From: Mercurialis annua
Taxonomy: Eukaryota; Streptophyta; Magnoliopsida; Malpighiales; Euphorbiaceae
Assembly (NCBI RefSeq): GCF_937616625.2
Contig: NC_065576.1
Location: forward strand, 16,060,501-16,124,500
Reading direction: 5' to 3'
Length of the DNA: 64,000 bases
Below, in pieces: positions 23,319 through 35,324 of this stretch. Each line of letters begins with the position of its first letter. Position 1 is the stretch's first letter. The translations under genes and the position numbers were made by a program. The notes beneath the pieces are model-generated. The model was not told the DNA's origin. It did no database searches and was given only the letters and a program-made list of their open reading frames with translations.

Positions 23319-26300
23319 TAATGTCATATGTGGAAGATTCCTAGAATGTAAATGAGGAGATTTATTATGTCGATGATGGTGAGAAGACATCAAGGGTTAA
23401 TCACTCCGAAAACACTGCCGGGGCCGAGCATACTAGTTCAGCCGAGGAGATCAGTTGCTCAGAGGCGACCTCCCATGTTTGGCCTAAACGAATATGGCCT
23501 AGAAGTAGTAAAGACGGCCGAGATTTGCAATGTTTGGATGGAAACTACCCTTGCCGAGTTAAACAAGAACTATTTAACCTATCTCAGCTCGTAACTTAGG
23601 TTACTAGAGGGATATTCCTTAGAGTTGTCTCCTCCAGGTTTAACTATAAATCATTCGGTTGACTCAGATTTTGTAGTCATGAGCGTATAACACCTTCATT
23701 CGGGTGTTCGAATTACCCTTAGTCAATTTGACCCTAATGGGGTTAGACATTTTTCTGTCTGCGGTTAGGGGTGAGCACGGCTCGGTTCGGTTCGGTTTTG
23801 AAAAATCCGATACCAAGCCAAACCACCCCAGTAAATGAAAGCCAGATTACACTTTTTCGGTTAGCGTTTATTTCGGTCAGTTAACTGAATTCTCGGTTAT
23901 TAACGGTTTGGTTCAGTTGGTTTTATTCGGTTCCGAAATTAAAAAAAACACAAAATTCAATTTTAAATCTAAATCAGAAAAATTATCAGAAAAATATAAA
24001 CCAAAAAATATATTAACAAATAAATATAAATATGTTGTATTGATTATTTACAACAAATGAATTAATTTTTACATATTATTCTACCATTTTCTTCAATATA
24101 CATAAATGAAGAGCTAAACCAAAATCCTAATTTCCTTAGGTGTAGATCTTGTTCTCTCTATCTGAATTAGTAGACCTAACAAATCAAAAATACAATAAAT
24201 TAAAATTTAATCAAACAAAAACAGTAAACAAAATAAATAATTATTCACTAAAAGAAATTAACCCAAAATTGGTTAAAAATATTGGATCTAAGAGAATAAC
24301 TCGAAAAGACGAGACTCATCCGAGATTCTTAAAAATTCCGGATGAATCATAAAAAAAAGAGTTCGATCTATGAGAAAAATTTGATTAAATTGATAAGAGT
24401 TTATTTACCTAATAAAGTTCATGTTTTCTTCAGCAAATCACTACAAATTTCGTATATACACCTTTACAATTAATAAAAGAGACTAAAAACGAGTAAATAT
24501 CGAAAAAATAGAAAAGAAATAATGGAAAAAAAGAAGAAAGAAAAGAGAGATGGGCAAGAAATGGTTTGTGTCTGAGTGAGGGAGTGTGGCTGGCGGCACT
24601 GAGTGAGGAAAAGAGAGGGGAAATTAGGGTTTTTAGGTTAAAGTAGTGCATATATAGCATGTTATGTAAATGACTAAAATAGCCCCTTTTAATATTTCGG
24701 TTTTCAGTTCGGTTCGGTTAACCGAGCTTCAAAACCAAACCAAAATCGGAAACCGGGTTTTCTATAAATTTTATACCAAACTACTCCATATTAACCACAT
24801 TACTCTTCGGTTCGGTTTTTTTGGTTTGGTTTGACTCAATTTTTGGTTTGGTTCGGTTTTCGCTCACCCTTATCTGCGGTCCTTATGTTGGCAACATAAG
24901 ATTCCTTTCTCGGTTGAGTTTTTTTCCTAGTATTTACGGCCTTCTTTTTGGCAGTTCTCATGATATATAGTCTTTCAAGATTCTTAAATCCAAGCCTAGG
25001 CATGTAATCGAGAAGGTCACTACCACGTTAAAGAGGTTTGAGGAAGATTGGTTCCGAGTTCGGCATCCTACTGCCTTTGCTGACCTTCCTTAGCGCTGGT
25101 CGTGCGTTTCCCCTGATTATAGCCTTTTAAGGCGGGCACTGAGGGCAACAAAAGTCATAAGCTTCTCCAGGCCGTTCTGAAGATGGCTGGTCCTATTAAT
25201 ACTTATACTCTTCTACCTAAGTTGGCTCTTGTTAAATTCAACCCGAAACGAGAAGGTTGTTCTCGATTTAATTTATTTCTTATGTTTATTCATGTTTTAT
25301 ATTTTGAATTTTTTTCTTATGTGTTGGCTCGGTGTGTGTTTGTTTGTGTTTAACATGGCTGCCTTTTCTGCTGCTCAAAGGAAGAATAATGATTCTAGTC
25401 GAGTTTCCCTTAATGAAGCAATCAAGACGACATCGACTGACTAGGTCGGGAGCGGTAGCAGTAAGGCTGCTGGAAAACAACCCATGTCGGTTGTTCCTTC
25501 TATGACTGTAGCTAAACTGCTTATGTCGGTTCCTCCTTTGTCTAAAGCTGTTAAACGGAAGAGTCGGGATAAGGTAAAAGTTCATCGTTCTTTGGAAGAT
25601 GAATCCCTTGGTCTGGGTGAAGAGGATGGATTTGTTAATGCTGGTGACCGAGATGTTCCTCCCGTTTTCCTTGGTTTGGGTGCCCAAGCCGTGGCGTCTG
25701 CTAACCAAGCTACTGCTTCTTCTCCACCGAAGAAGCAGAAGAAATCAATTGATGAGGTGGAGGTCGGTCTGGTTGTTGCTCGCTATTTGAGAGATAAATT
25801 TAAAGATGATACCATGATTCTCTTTTCACTACTGTTTGTCTAGCGAAGATCATTTTTTTGCCTCGTGACCGAGAAGCTCTAGCTGCTACTCATCCTAAGG
25901 ATTTCCTTGATCCGAGCATCTCCTTTTCTTTCCAGGTATGTAGTTATACCGTTTTTTAATTTACTAAGTTTTTTTTGGCTGTAACAGCTGCTCAGTAATT
26001 TGTTGGGTGCTCGGTCGTTCCAAGAAGGGTTGGCTGCAGGCTTCTAGGGATCGTGAGAAATTGACTATTGCTACAACTTTGCTAGAGAAAGAACAGTTGC
26101 AACAGGCTCACGTTGAGTCTGTCTTGGCGCGCAATATTGAAAAATTTAATGCTAAGATTGAGGAGTTGAACAAGGAGAAAGAGAAGCTTGCTCGTCTCAA
26201 GGATTGCGCTGAGAAAGAGAAAATTGAGATCTGAGATCAATTAGCCACATAATTTGCTAAAGAGAAGGAGGAGCTGCAGAGTGTCATTTTTAGCAAAACA

Positions 26301-26697
26301 AGAGTAACCTAAGACTTAGAAGGATGATCTAATAGCCGAGTTTGCCAAGCTGACTGATGTCATAGTGGATGATCTTAAGGGGCGTGTCGGGCCGCTTTTT
26401 CGTCCTGAGGCCGACCCTAATTGTCTGTATCTAGACATGGAGGGTAAGTATCAAAAGATGATGGATCAACGAGCTGCTGAGGATTTTGAAGCCGAGCTGC
26501 GAAGGGAGCTTGAGGATGATAATGACAAGTCTAAGGATGTTGTCATGAAGGAGGTTGATGGTGCTGAAACCAGATCTCCCACTCTACCGCTTGATGTTCG
26601 TCATTATGAAGAAGTTGGTTTGAGTGAGGGAGGAGGTTCCCAATCTAGGTTTGGTATGTCAATGCCCGAGGAAGTTAGTAATGTTGTAATAGATTAG
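23319..26697 (+). pseudogene. Tat antisense ORF ('putative gypsy-type transposon' family), decayed
   Basis: Fragments in several frames make up a protein coded opposite to gag-pol. Before the nested hAT are MFGLNEYGLEVVK-type and LSQFDPNGVRHF-type pieces; after it come GNIRFLSRLSFFP, PRHVIEKVTTTLKRFEEDWF and a Lys/Ser-rich part. Then follow a coiled coil (AKIEELNKEKEKLARLKDCA, 26007-26234) and an acidic C-terminus ending at 26697. The LSQ...PNG...F type block and the coiled-coil tail are typical of the plant protein family annotated Transposase_28, which occurs as an additional antisense ORF in Tat elements; its function is unknown. It is disabled by stops and by the hAT insertion at 23766-24872. 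Confidence 0.68.
23766..24872. mobile_element. non-autonomous hAT element (1107 bp)
   Basis: It is flanked by an exact 8-bp duplication TCTGCGGT (23758-23765 and 24873-24880). The ends are TAGGGGTGAGC and, reverse-complemented, TAAGGGTGAGC. Both subterminal parts are rich in CGGTTCGGTT / AACCGAACC motifs, a common binding-site design in hAT elements. The interior is AT-rich and encodes no transposase. It splits the Tat antisense ORF, so it is younger than the Tat element. Confidence 0.93.
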
Positions 26698-26823
26698 TTG
26701 ATCATGTGTATTCTTTTTGGAATGAATGAAATACAAGTATGAAATCGGTTTTTGTTGATCTGGTGTATATATATTTGTTTTATGACTTGTCTGGGTTTCA
26801 AGTAATTGCTTTTAATTTTTTGT

Positions 26824-27262
26824 TAAGCCATGGCTTAACTCAGTTTTAAACTTTTTTATTATTTCTTAAGCTATGACTTAACTCGGTATGAAGCGATTTC
26901 TTTGATTCATTTTACGTTATGGCTTAACTTCATTTAAATCAATAGCTTTGATACGTTTTAAGCTATTGCTTGACTCGGTTTAAAGCGATTCGATTGCTTT
27001 GATTTGTTTTAAGCTATGGCTTAACTCGTTTTAAAGCGATAGCTTTGATTTGTTTTAAGTTATGGCTTAACTCGGTTTAAAGCAATAGGTTTGATACATT
27101 TTAAGCTATGGCTTAACTTAGTTTAAAGCGATAACTTTGATATATTTTAAGCTATAGCTTAACTCGGTTTAAAGCGACAGCTTTGGTTGATTTTTAGCTA
27201 TGGCTTAACTCGATTTAAAGCGCTAGTATTGGTTCATTTTAAGCTATGGCTTAACTCGGTGT
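26824..27262. repeat. 46-bp minisatellite in the Tat element (10 units)
   Basis: TTAAGCTATGGCTTAACT and variants start near 26824, 26867, 26912, 26959, 27010, 27057, 27102, 27148, 27194 and 27240. Each unit has two hairpin-forming blocks: TTAAGC-TATG-GCTTAA and AAAGC-GATA-GCTTT. The array lies between integrase and the antisense ORF, a region reported as hypervariable and satellite-forming in Ogre/Tat elements. Bases 27263-27500 hold no gene. Confidence 0.92.
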
Positions 27263-27500
27263 TCTTTTGATCCTATGCTATGACAGGTTTTGTTTTTCTT
27301 TTTTCTTTTATTGATAGGGGAAAACTTGCATTCTCATCTACAACTGCTTTGACTTGAATGCAAGTGAAAAAACCCCTGACATACTCGATAACATGATGCT
27401 TACTGATAGAACCCTTTGAGGACCCTGGCATTCCAAGTCCTTTGTAGGTCTCTACCCGATAGGTAAGTTAAGTAATAAGCTCATCCTCTTTTAACTTTCT

Positions 27501-28608
27501 TTACTTGATAGGGGCTTCCCAGTTTGTTCCGAGTTTGGCTATTCTGGCATTGCCTCTTGCTATGTCTGCTCTTCGTAAGACTAGATCGCCTACTTCAAAA
27601 GTTAAGGGTTTGACCCTCTTGTTGTGGTATGTGGCCATTCTTTGTTTATATGCCTCAATGTGCATTAGAGCTTGCTCTCTTCGTTCTTCAAGTAGGTCAA
27701 GACAAAGCTTTGTGTTCTCTTCATTTTCTTGCTCGTCGAAGTACTGCACTTGGATGGTAGGCATGCCTATTTCTACTGGGACCATTGTTTACATCCGTAT
27801 GTTAGACTGTAAGGAGTTTTTCTTGTTACGGCTTTGGGGGTAGTTCTGTATGACCACAAGACACTATGTAATTCATCTTCCCATCAGCCTTTGACTTCAT
27901 CCAATCGCTTTTTAACCCGTTCACAATGATTCTATTAGTGACCTCGGTCATCCCATTGGTTTGGGGGTGAGTTACCGATGTGAACCTTATATCAATTCAC
28001 TTTTCGGTGCAGTATTCCCTAAATACCTTTTTGTCGAACTGTTTTCCATTATCGTTGATTATGATTCTTGGTATTCTGAAATGATAGATTATCTCCCTCC
28101 GTAGGAAATTTTGTACCCGAGCCTCCGTTATGATTGAAACTTCTTTTGCCTCTATCCATTTTGAGAAATGATCGACAATAACGATTAAGAATCTTCTTTG
28201 ACCGCCGACTGCTGGAAATTGGCCGACTATGTCAATTCCTCAAATACTGAATGGCCACTGGCTGACTATAGAGCTCAGTTTGTTCGTTGATTGGTGATGT
28301 ACATTTTGATGATACTGGCTCTTTTTGCATTTTTGCACTAGGTCGACAGTGCCTTGTGCCAAAGTTGGCCAATAATATCCTTGTAGCACAGCTTTTCGAC
28401 ATAGTGCTAGATAAGAGATGTGGCTTCCGCACATGCCTTCATGCATCTCGGCTAAGACATATTTTCCTTCTTCAACTGTAAGACACCTTGACCAGGGGTG
28501 TGAAAATGATTTTCGATACAAAATCCCATCTTGGTAGGAGAAATGTGGTGCTCGTCGCTTGACTTTTCTTGCCATGTTATTATCCTCTGGTAGACTCCCG
28601 ATTTCCAT
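27501..28608 (-). pseudogene. Tat integrase, decayed
   Basis: Read right to left: a zinc-finger region (HEGMCGSHISYLALCRKAVL, then QKCKKSQYH) at 28240-28608; a core in broken frames with GIDIVGQFPAVGG, then IIINDNGKQFD and HPQTNGMTEVTNRI (the D, D, E catalytic residues, about 28220-27960); and a C-terminal piece (FEVGDLVLRRADIARGNARI) at 27501-27785. Stops and frameshifts separate the parts. It would have inserted element DNA into the genome. Confidence 0.88.
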
Positions 28609-28764
28609 ATATGCTATTGTATGCTTAATCCATTTATCTAATGGGTGAATTAGGAAGATTTCTTCTGGATTCTAGATGCTGCTGAAATTTTGAACCGAGT
28701 AGGGTGTGTTCGGTATTATTTCTTTTGATGCTTCAGCCTTTTCCAGTATGTCCGCTTCTTTGTT

Positions 28765-29259
28765 TTATTCTCTTAGGATTTTTTCCAATTCCCACTTCTC
28801 GCCATCCTCGGTTATTTTGGGTAGTAGTTCCTTGACTCTGTCTACGTACTTCTTCATGTCGGGGTCTTTCACCTCGAATAATCCTAGTACCTGATTGACT
28901 ACTAGCTGTGAGTCACTTTGAACCTTTAGGTATTCTACCTTAACTACAATTGCCATTCTCAGCCCTGCTATTAAAGCTTCATATTCCGGCGAGTTGTTTG
29001 TAGCTGTGAAGTTTAAGTTGATAGAGTGTTGCATTTTGATGGAATGCTGTCCATTTAATACCATCCCGACTATTGATCCCGCCGTGTTTGAGGCCCCATC
29101 AACTTGTAGAATCCATCTGATGATGTTTTCATCCACTTCTGCGGGTTGATCGTGCGTTGTTGTTTCGACCATAAAGTTTGCTAGGATTTGTGCCTTCATG
29201 GATGCTCTCGGCTCGTATTTGATGTCATATGCTCCAAACATTATCGACCAATTTACCAA
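28765..29259 (-). pseudogene. Tat second (archaeal-like) RNase H
   Basis: The open piece contains WILQVDGASNTAGSIVGMVL, NNSPEYEALIAGLRMAI and VQSDSQLVVNQVLGLFEVKD. The D...E...D pattern and 'NNxAEYEAL'-like block are those of the additional RNase H found in Tat elements. It lies between the gypsy RNase H and integrase. A gap of broken sequence follows towards integrase. Confidence 0.88.
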
Positions 29260-29292
29260 TCTTCCTAATGTTTTTGGTTTTCCCAGGGCTTT

Positions 29293-30290
29293 CTAGAGTG
29301 GCTGATTTGTTCGGACTACCACCATGTGAGCTTGAAAAGATCTTTTCAGTTTGTGTAGAGTTAGGATGAGTGGAAATGTAAAATTTTCAATTTTGCTATA
29401 CCTAAGCTCGGGTCCTTTCAATACCATGCTTGATAGTACACTAGTGTTTTTCTCTCCCTCTTCTTCTTTGACGAGTACTGAGGATACTGTCTCATTGGTA
29501 ACGCTCAAATATAAGTATAAAACTTCTCCTGTATCTGGTCGACTGAACCGAGGAGGCGAACTTAAGAACTCTTTCAGTTCGTCAAAGGATTCCTGGCATT
29601 CTGCGCTCCATTCAAAGTTTTTCACGTTTCTTAGAGTTTTGAAGAATGGGAGACATCTTTTGGTCGAGTTTGACACGAATCGTCCAAGAGCGGTGATCAT
29701 GCCATTCAACTTCCGAACCTCTTTGGCCGTCCAAGGTGCCTTCATGTCTATGATTGCTTTTGTTTTTTCTAGATTTACTTCGATGCCCTTTTGCGAAATG
29801 AGGTAACCTAGGAATTTTCCTACTGGAACTTCGAAAGCACATTTGTCCGGATTCAACTTGAGCTTGTATTTCTTGAGTTTTCTAACACCTCTTCTAGGTC
29901 CTTTGCGTGGTCTTCTACCTTTTTTGATTTTACAATGATGTCATCCACATAGAATTCCATGTTTCGACCGATCTAGTCCTTGAACACAAAATTCATTAAC
30001 AGTTGGTGAGTTGCCCCAGCATTCTTTGAACCAAAAGGCATTTGTTTGTACTAGTATGTTCCTCCATCGGTTACAAAACTTGTATTCTCCTCATCGTCCT
30101 TGTGCATGGGTATCTAGTGGTATCCTTGTGCTGCATCTATGAACGAGTAGACTTTGTAGCCACTTGTTGAGTTGACCAGTTGATCGATGTTTGGCAGAGG
30201 GTAGCTGTCTTTGGGGCATGCTCGGTTGAGATCTGTAAAATCTATGCATAATCTTCACTTTCCGTTCGGCTTTCTTATGAGCACCACATT
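29293..30290 (-). pseudogene. Tat reverse transcriptase and gypsy RNase H
   Basis: The catalytic YVDD box (EFYVDDIIVKSK) lies around 29938-29960 in a frame cut off from its neighbours. The open piece at 29293-29856 carries KCAFEVPVGKFLGYLISQKG, the thumb/connection and the degraded RNase H (LYLYLSVTNETVSSVLVKEE). Upstream, 29960-30290 encodes RT fingers/palm remnants in several frames. Multiple frameshifts make it inactive. Confidence 0.88.
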
Positions 30291-31087
30291 TGATAGCCAT
30301 TCCGGATAGTATATACCCTTCTGATGATACCGGCGGCTAACAATTTGTCTACCTCGGCTTGGATAGCGATTTGTCTATCGATTGCGAAAGCTCTTTTCTT
30401 ATGTTTCATAGGTTTGCAGGTTGGGTCTATGTTTAGTTTATGTGATATTATAGATGGGTCCACTCCCTCTATCTCTCCTAGTATGTTGACGAATTCCACC
30501 TTGTTCCTTACAAACACACTGGTTGTCTCGTCTTTTACAGCTTTCGGTAATTCTGCGCCTGTCATAATCGATCTTGGATTGACCCTTGATAGATCTATCT
30601 TTTCTAACTTTTCATGTGCTTTTAGTTTTCCTTCTTCCGAGTCTAGTATTTCCATTATTTCTATGGATAGTGTTTCAAATACGCCCTTCATAGACACCAT
30701 GTAGCACATTTTTTCTATGTCTTGCATCTCTTTGATTGTTACCACGCCCTTCTCGGTGGGTATTTTCATTATTAGGTATCTGATACATGTAACTGCTCCC
30801 GTGCTGTAGAGCATTGGTCTGCCTAGAATGACATTATAGGCTAGTGGCATATCTACTACCATGAATAGTGACTTAAATTTTTTGGTAATGCCGACTAGGC
30901 CTCCCTCTGGTGTTCCGTTCTCTTTACCCAACTCGACTGTTAGTTTGGTTACGCCTTCTGCTCGGACTGGTGCTCCTTCTAGACCGACCAAAGGCGTCTT
31001 GACCGATTTTAGGTTTAGCACTGAGCATCCTATTTCGAGATATGCTTCTTTTGTGATGAGGTTCACCGAACTTCCTTCATCTACCAA
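30275..31087 (-). pseudogene. Tat protease and RT N-terminus
   Basis: The piece starts at the protease active-site region (VDEGSSVNLITKEAYLEIG; D-E-G-S in place of D-x-G-S/A) and includes the flap/C-terminal block YNVILGRPMLYSTGAV. It continues through a linker to the RT entry HKLNIDPTCKPMKHKKRAFA and EVDKLLAAGIIRRV. The open frame spans about 270 residues before it breaks. Confidence 0.88.
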
Positions 31088-31149
31088 CTGCCTTATTACC
31101 TAGAAATTTTCTATTAGCACTGAAATTACTAGGGGATCCTAATGTGGAA

Positions 31150-34100
31150 AATCTAGGCCTTCACTATCTGCCGGGCCGAAGCTAACCTCGGGTAAAGGTG
31201 TTACTACTGCTATGTTTATTATCATTTTTTGCCTTTTCCGCCGACCACGCTTATACTCGGGGTCTGCCATGCCTCATGTTATCGTGTTAATTACCCTTCC
31301 ACATTTTTCCTTTTCAGCGGTGGCCCCTCTTCTCTTTTACTGCTTTGCTCTCCTCGATTATTTCCTCCCAGGCTATAACTTTTACTTTGTGCTACAAAGT
31401 CTTTTAGGTGCCCAACTTGCACCAATCGTTCGATTTCTTTCTTCAAATTTCCGCATTCATCAGTGACATGTCCATGTCCATCGTGAAACTGACAATATTT
31501 CTTTATGTACCCTTCCTATTGCAACTTTGGTGGGTATCATACCGGTTTGTTGTTATTTTGAATCCACATCAAGATGTGCGATCTCGGTGTGTTAAAAGGG
31601 ATGTAGGCCTAATCTTCTATCCTGACCGGTCTGTGGATTTCTGTTCGGAAAGGCGCCGGTGGTCTTTGTTCCCTAGGTTTGAACCTATCCTGTCTGTTGT
31701 TTTGGCTGAAAGATGGGCTTGCTGCACATGACTATGTGTCCGAGTTGGCACCTTTGCTATGCGTTCCTCGTCTAGATTTATAAAATTCCATGCTTGGTTC
31801 ATCAGTTTAGGCTATGTTTCCACCGGGTTTGTGATCAGATTGGCTCATAACGTATTCATGGTGGTGTTGTCTTTCATGGTGTTAATGGGTGTATCATAAT
31901 TCAGGTCTTCTAGTAGTACGTCTTCTTCGTTAAACCTGGTAACGAAGTTTTTCAGGCTTTTACCCGGCTTCTAGTAGCACAACTTGAGGTCACTAGACTC
32001 TTTCCTCCTTTGCATGCTCAGTGCAAAGTGAGTTTGGAAAGCCTCTACCTGTTAGTGATATGCACTAGGTCAATCATGTTTGACCATGTATTGACTTTAT
32101 CGTTTTGTTATTTATTGATTGGCAGTTTTTATCATTTTATATTATGATTAAAATACTTGAATGGTTAATTCTTTCTAAGGTCATCAAGTATGTAACTTGA
32201 TAGTAGAACCCTTGGGTTTTATAAAAGAATTATATTCCATCTATCCCTAGTCTTAATAGTAAATTAAGACTAGTATGATGTTGACTGATGATTATGTTTT
32301 ACTATTCAAGTATATGAGATATAAAGTCAAATCATAGGTGTTATTTGAGAAATAAGGCACTGGATGACCCACCTTGAGAATACTACATAGATAACTGTCA
32401 TAAGTAATTCTCATTACAGTTCTATTAGTATAATCCTTTGACCTTGAAACTCATCATGGATTTCTACATAGCTATTTCATGTTTAGATACAGTCTTACAT
32501 TATCTTAAACAGGATAGTGGAATAGATTGTCATTGGATATGAAAGTAACTATGTGAGAAATGTGAGTGACTGAGAAGGAATTTGTCCCTCATTTATTTGA
32601 GTAAGATATCTATGGGTCCCTTGAAGAAGATAGACTGAAGGAAATGCATGGCCATGCTAATTGATAAGGAGTTATCATTTTCAGTCTACTTAGAGTCAAG
32701 AAACTAATGATTGAATGTTATAAGGATGACATGACTATGCCTTATATTCAATTAGGATATCGAGTGACAAAGGGAATAAAATATTATTGTAAATGGTTAA
32801 ATCAGATTATCGATATTCATATAACTTGGGTAGTCATAATGTCTTGCTAGTGGCCACTTATGACTTGTGGGCTGAAATAGGGATTTCGGGCCTACTGCCA
32901 ACATTATATGAACCTACAGGGTCGCACACTAAGAACATGTCCAAAACAGTTATGGGTTGTACAAGCCCAATGAAATTAAATGATTAATAGATTATTATTA
33001 TTTTATATATATATATATATATATTAATTAAAATTCAAAATTTATGGATAAGTGTTTTCCTTAAGATATTATCTTTTGAAGATAATAATAATAACTAATA
33101 TATATGTGTAATTATCAAAAAGAGTTTTTGATAGGCATGAACTCAAAAGTGTTATCAAAAAACACGTTTTTTAGTAAACCCTAGATGTCCTATTTTCTTA
33201 TAAATAGACTCTTAAGGCTAGGGTTTTGAGTAATGCGTTTTTTGAAAGAAACACAAGAGACAATCACTAAATTCGAAATTGCTTTGTGAAGCAATAGTGC
33301 TAGCACACAAATACTAGTTTTGACTAAGGTCTATTCGTGTGGAAACTCGTTGAGGACGTATTCTTTTTGAGGCGTTTCTGATCCGAGGCCGGGTATCACC
33401 AAAGTGAACCACCTCCTTCCTTCCTACATTGTTGTTTGAATTTGACATATAAGTAAGTATTAATTATGTTATTAATCTATTTATTCGAATTACATGGATC
33501 TTGGTTTGGGTTTTACATAAAATTTTTAAAATTCCATTGCGTTATGAACCTAAAAAACCCAACACTACCAACTCGTCAAAACTGTGAATTGATCCTTCTT
33601 TTAGACTTTGGTACCAGATCGCGGCCGGCCCTTTGAGTGTTGTTGGGAAAATCTTGCATACGGCTGCATCAGATAAACTCTGGACCATTATGGTTACTTG
33701 GAAACAACTCAAGTGGGTTATCGGTTGACTGCTTCCACTATAATGGTCTAGTGTCGGCATCTTGTAGTTACAAAAGAAAGGTTCATCTCGGATTTCTGTT
33801 GCCAAAGGGTTTCTAGTTTTGAGGTAACTCGTCTTCTTCGGCTCTTTCCTCTTGAATTTCTCCATCTCGGTTTTTACCCTTTCCGTTATTTCTTGTTCCA
33901 AGTCTTTTTTTTTGACCAGATCCGGTTCCCGAGCTATGCACACTCTTCTCAATTTCTACTCTCCTCGACGTCTTTCTTGCCTCTTCGGTTTTTTTGTGGC
34001 CGGTTTGAATTCATGTTTTCTTTTCTTGGAACCTGGTGTTCTGGTTGTTTTTTCTCCAGGGTGGTACCATCAGAAGGTGAGTTGAATATAGGTTGACCTT

Positions 34101-34615
34101 GATAAGATTCTGGGGGATGAGGAGGTGCTGTCAGCACGTATGGAGGGGTGGTGGTGTTTCCTCGAGAAGTGGTTGGGCATAGGGGCCGAGCTTGACCTTG
34201 TTAAACTTGCTGATGGAATGCCAATTGCCGAGCATGGTACTCAATGTATTCTTGCACTTGTGCCAGAGTGGGGTTTTAATGTTCTGTTACTGGTACTGAT
34301 AAGGGAGTCGAAGTTATCACTGAGGTGAAGGTTAGATTGGTTGGTGCTATGCCAGGTTGTAGAGAAAACTTTTGGGGCATCTGATGTGTGAGTGTGAAGA
34401 ACGAGGTTGATGGGATATTTCTCGAGATGGGCATATACCCCAGGGATAGTGTGTAGTGATTCCATATGTTGTACTCAAGTAGATGCCTCCACCTGATGAC
34501 GTTATCGGGCAGGAAAAACTGTCTTTTGTACCTCTGCGTACGCAGGCATGAGCCCATCTCCCGCTGTATTATCTTGGGTGCCAGTATCTCGTGTAAGGGG
34601 ATCGTCGCTTTCCAT
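31150..34615 (-). pseudogene. Tat gag, split by a solo LTR
   Basis: A likely start codon lies at 34615-34613 (MESDDPLTRDTGTQDNTAGD...). The central gag domain (FPTTLKGPAAIWYQSLKEGS) sits at 33550-33720 and is cut by the solo LTR 32050-33564. It resumes to the left of the insertion with many stops. The C-terminal Cys/His motif (CQFHDGHGHVTDEC) lies near 31440-31500; this C-x2-H-x4-H-x4-C style is typical of Tat gag. No intact frame remains. Confidence 0.85.
32050..33564. mobile_element. solo LTR (1515 bp) nested in Tat gag
   Basis: It begins TGTTAGTGATATG and ends AACCCAACA, flanked by exact 5-bp duplications CTACC (32045-32049 and 33565-33569). It has no ORF of note, a (TA)n run at 33004-33024 and a TATA-like TTATAAATAG near 33200. 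A lone TG...CA unit with its target duplication is the product of LTR-LTR recombination. The family cannot be assigned. Confidence 0.9.
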
Positions 34616-34676
34616 TCTACTTTATTTTTGCCGCTCGCCGGTGAGATAGAAAGGGGGAAACTTTCTTACTTTTTTT

Positions 34677-34692
34677 CCCACAGACGGCGCCA
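34677..34692 (-). other. Tat element primer binding site
   Basis: On the minus strand TGGCGCCGTCTGTGGG lies just inside the 5' LTR. This sequence type is frequent in plant Tat-like elements; I do not assign the tRNA. Confidence 0.8.
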
Positions 34693-34694
34693 AA

Positions 34695-35319
34695 TGATAA
34701 CTTATGAATCACGTAGGCAATCTCGAATCTTATGTCTTCAGGAATGCACCTGAAATTAAAAAAAAAACAGTTAGAAGGGCGCCAGAATGTGATTCCAGAA
34801 AGTCTCTCCGACGGTCAAGTTAGTAACCGTTTAAGTGAAGGAAAGAAAAGAGAAGTGAAAATGAGTTATGAGTTGAGAAAAAAAGAGTATTAACATTTTA
34901 ACATTTTTACCTACTTTTTCTAAGTGTTTTATACTATATATTTGTCTTGGGTATGCTGTCTCTTTGTTTGGGAAGGCAATTCTAATTTTGTTCTCTTTGT
35001 TTATGCAGAGAATGTTGGAGATGTTAGAGTACCTTCTGTTAGATTCCATTCTTGCAATCAGAGAAAATCCTACTCGGTCGGCCGAGAAGGTCTTTGTACT
35101 GTGTAATTGGGGAAATCCTGCTCGATTATCCGAGCAGGTCTTTCTTTGCTATTAGTGCTTGCTCGGCTAGCCGAGATGGTCTCTTGTGAGCAGGGTGTTG
35201 TCTGATTGTTTGTCTTTGTGATTTTATCGTCTTGACTATCTCGTTGGCAATGTCGGTTTTGTAGGTGAGAATAACTGATTAAGTTCCTTTTTAAGATTGT
35301 TCCATCTATTTTGTTATCA
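34695..35319 (-). repeat. Tat element 5' LTR
   Basis: It begins TGATAACTTATG and ends ATTTTGTTATCA, and pairs with 22226-22827. It differs by several small indels and many substitutions (about 10% by eye). Confidence 0.92.
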
Positions 35320-35324
35320 AGTAA

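Larger units (their letters stand above)
22226..35319 (-). mobile_element. Tat-type Ty3/gypsy LTR retrotransposon, 13.1 kb, with antisense ORF
   Basis: LTRs at 22226-22827 (3' LTR) and 34695-35319 (5' LTR) start TGATAAC and end GTTATCA. Flanking 5-mers are GGTAA and AGTAA (4 of 5). On the minus strand the order is LTR, primer site, gag, protease, RT, RNase H (two, the second archaeal-like), integrase, tandem repeats, an antisense ORF on +, purine tract, LTR. Two RNase H regions and an antisense ORF near the 3' LTR are known in the Tat lineage. The LTRs differ by roughly a tenth and all genes are broken, so the element is old. A hAT element and a solo LTR are nested in it. Confidence 0.92.

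Noticed and set aside
26824..27262. CRISPR-like look of regularly spaced repeats
   Set aside because: The whole unit repeats, with no unique spacers, inside a plant retrotransposon.
31408..31731. Plus-strand open frame of 107 codons
   Set aside because: It is antisense to gag, whose Cys/His motif is readable on the minus strand.
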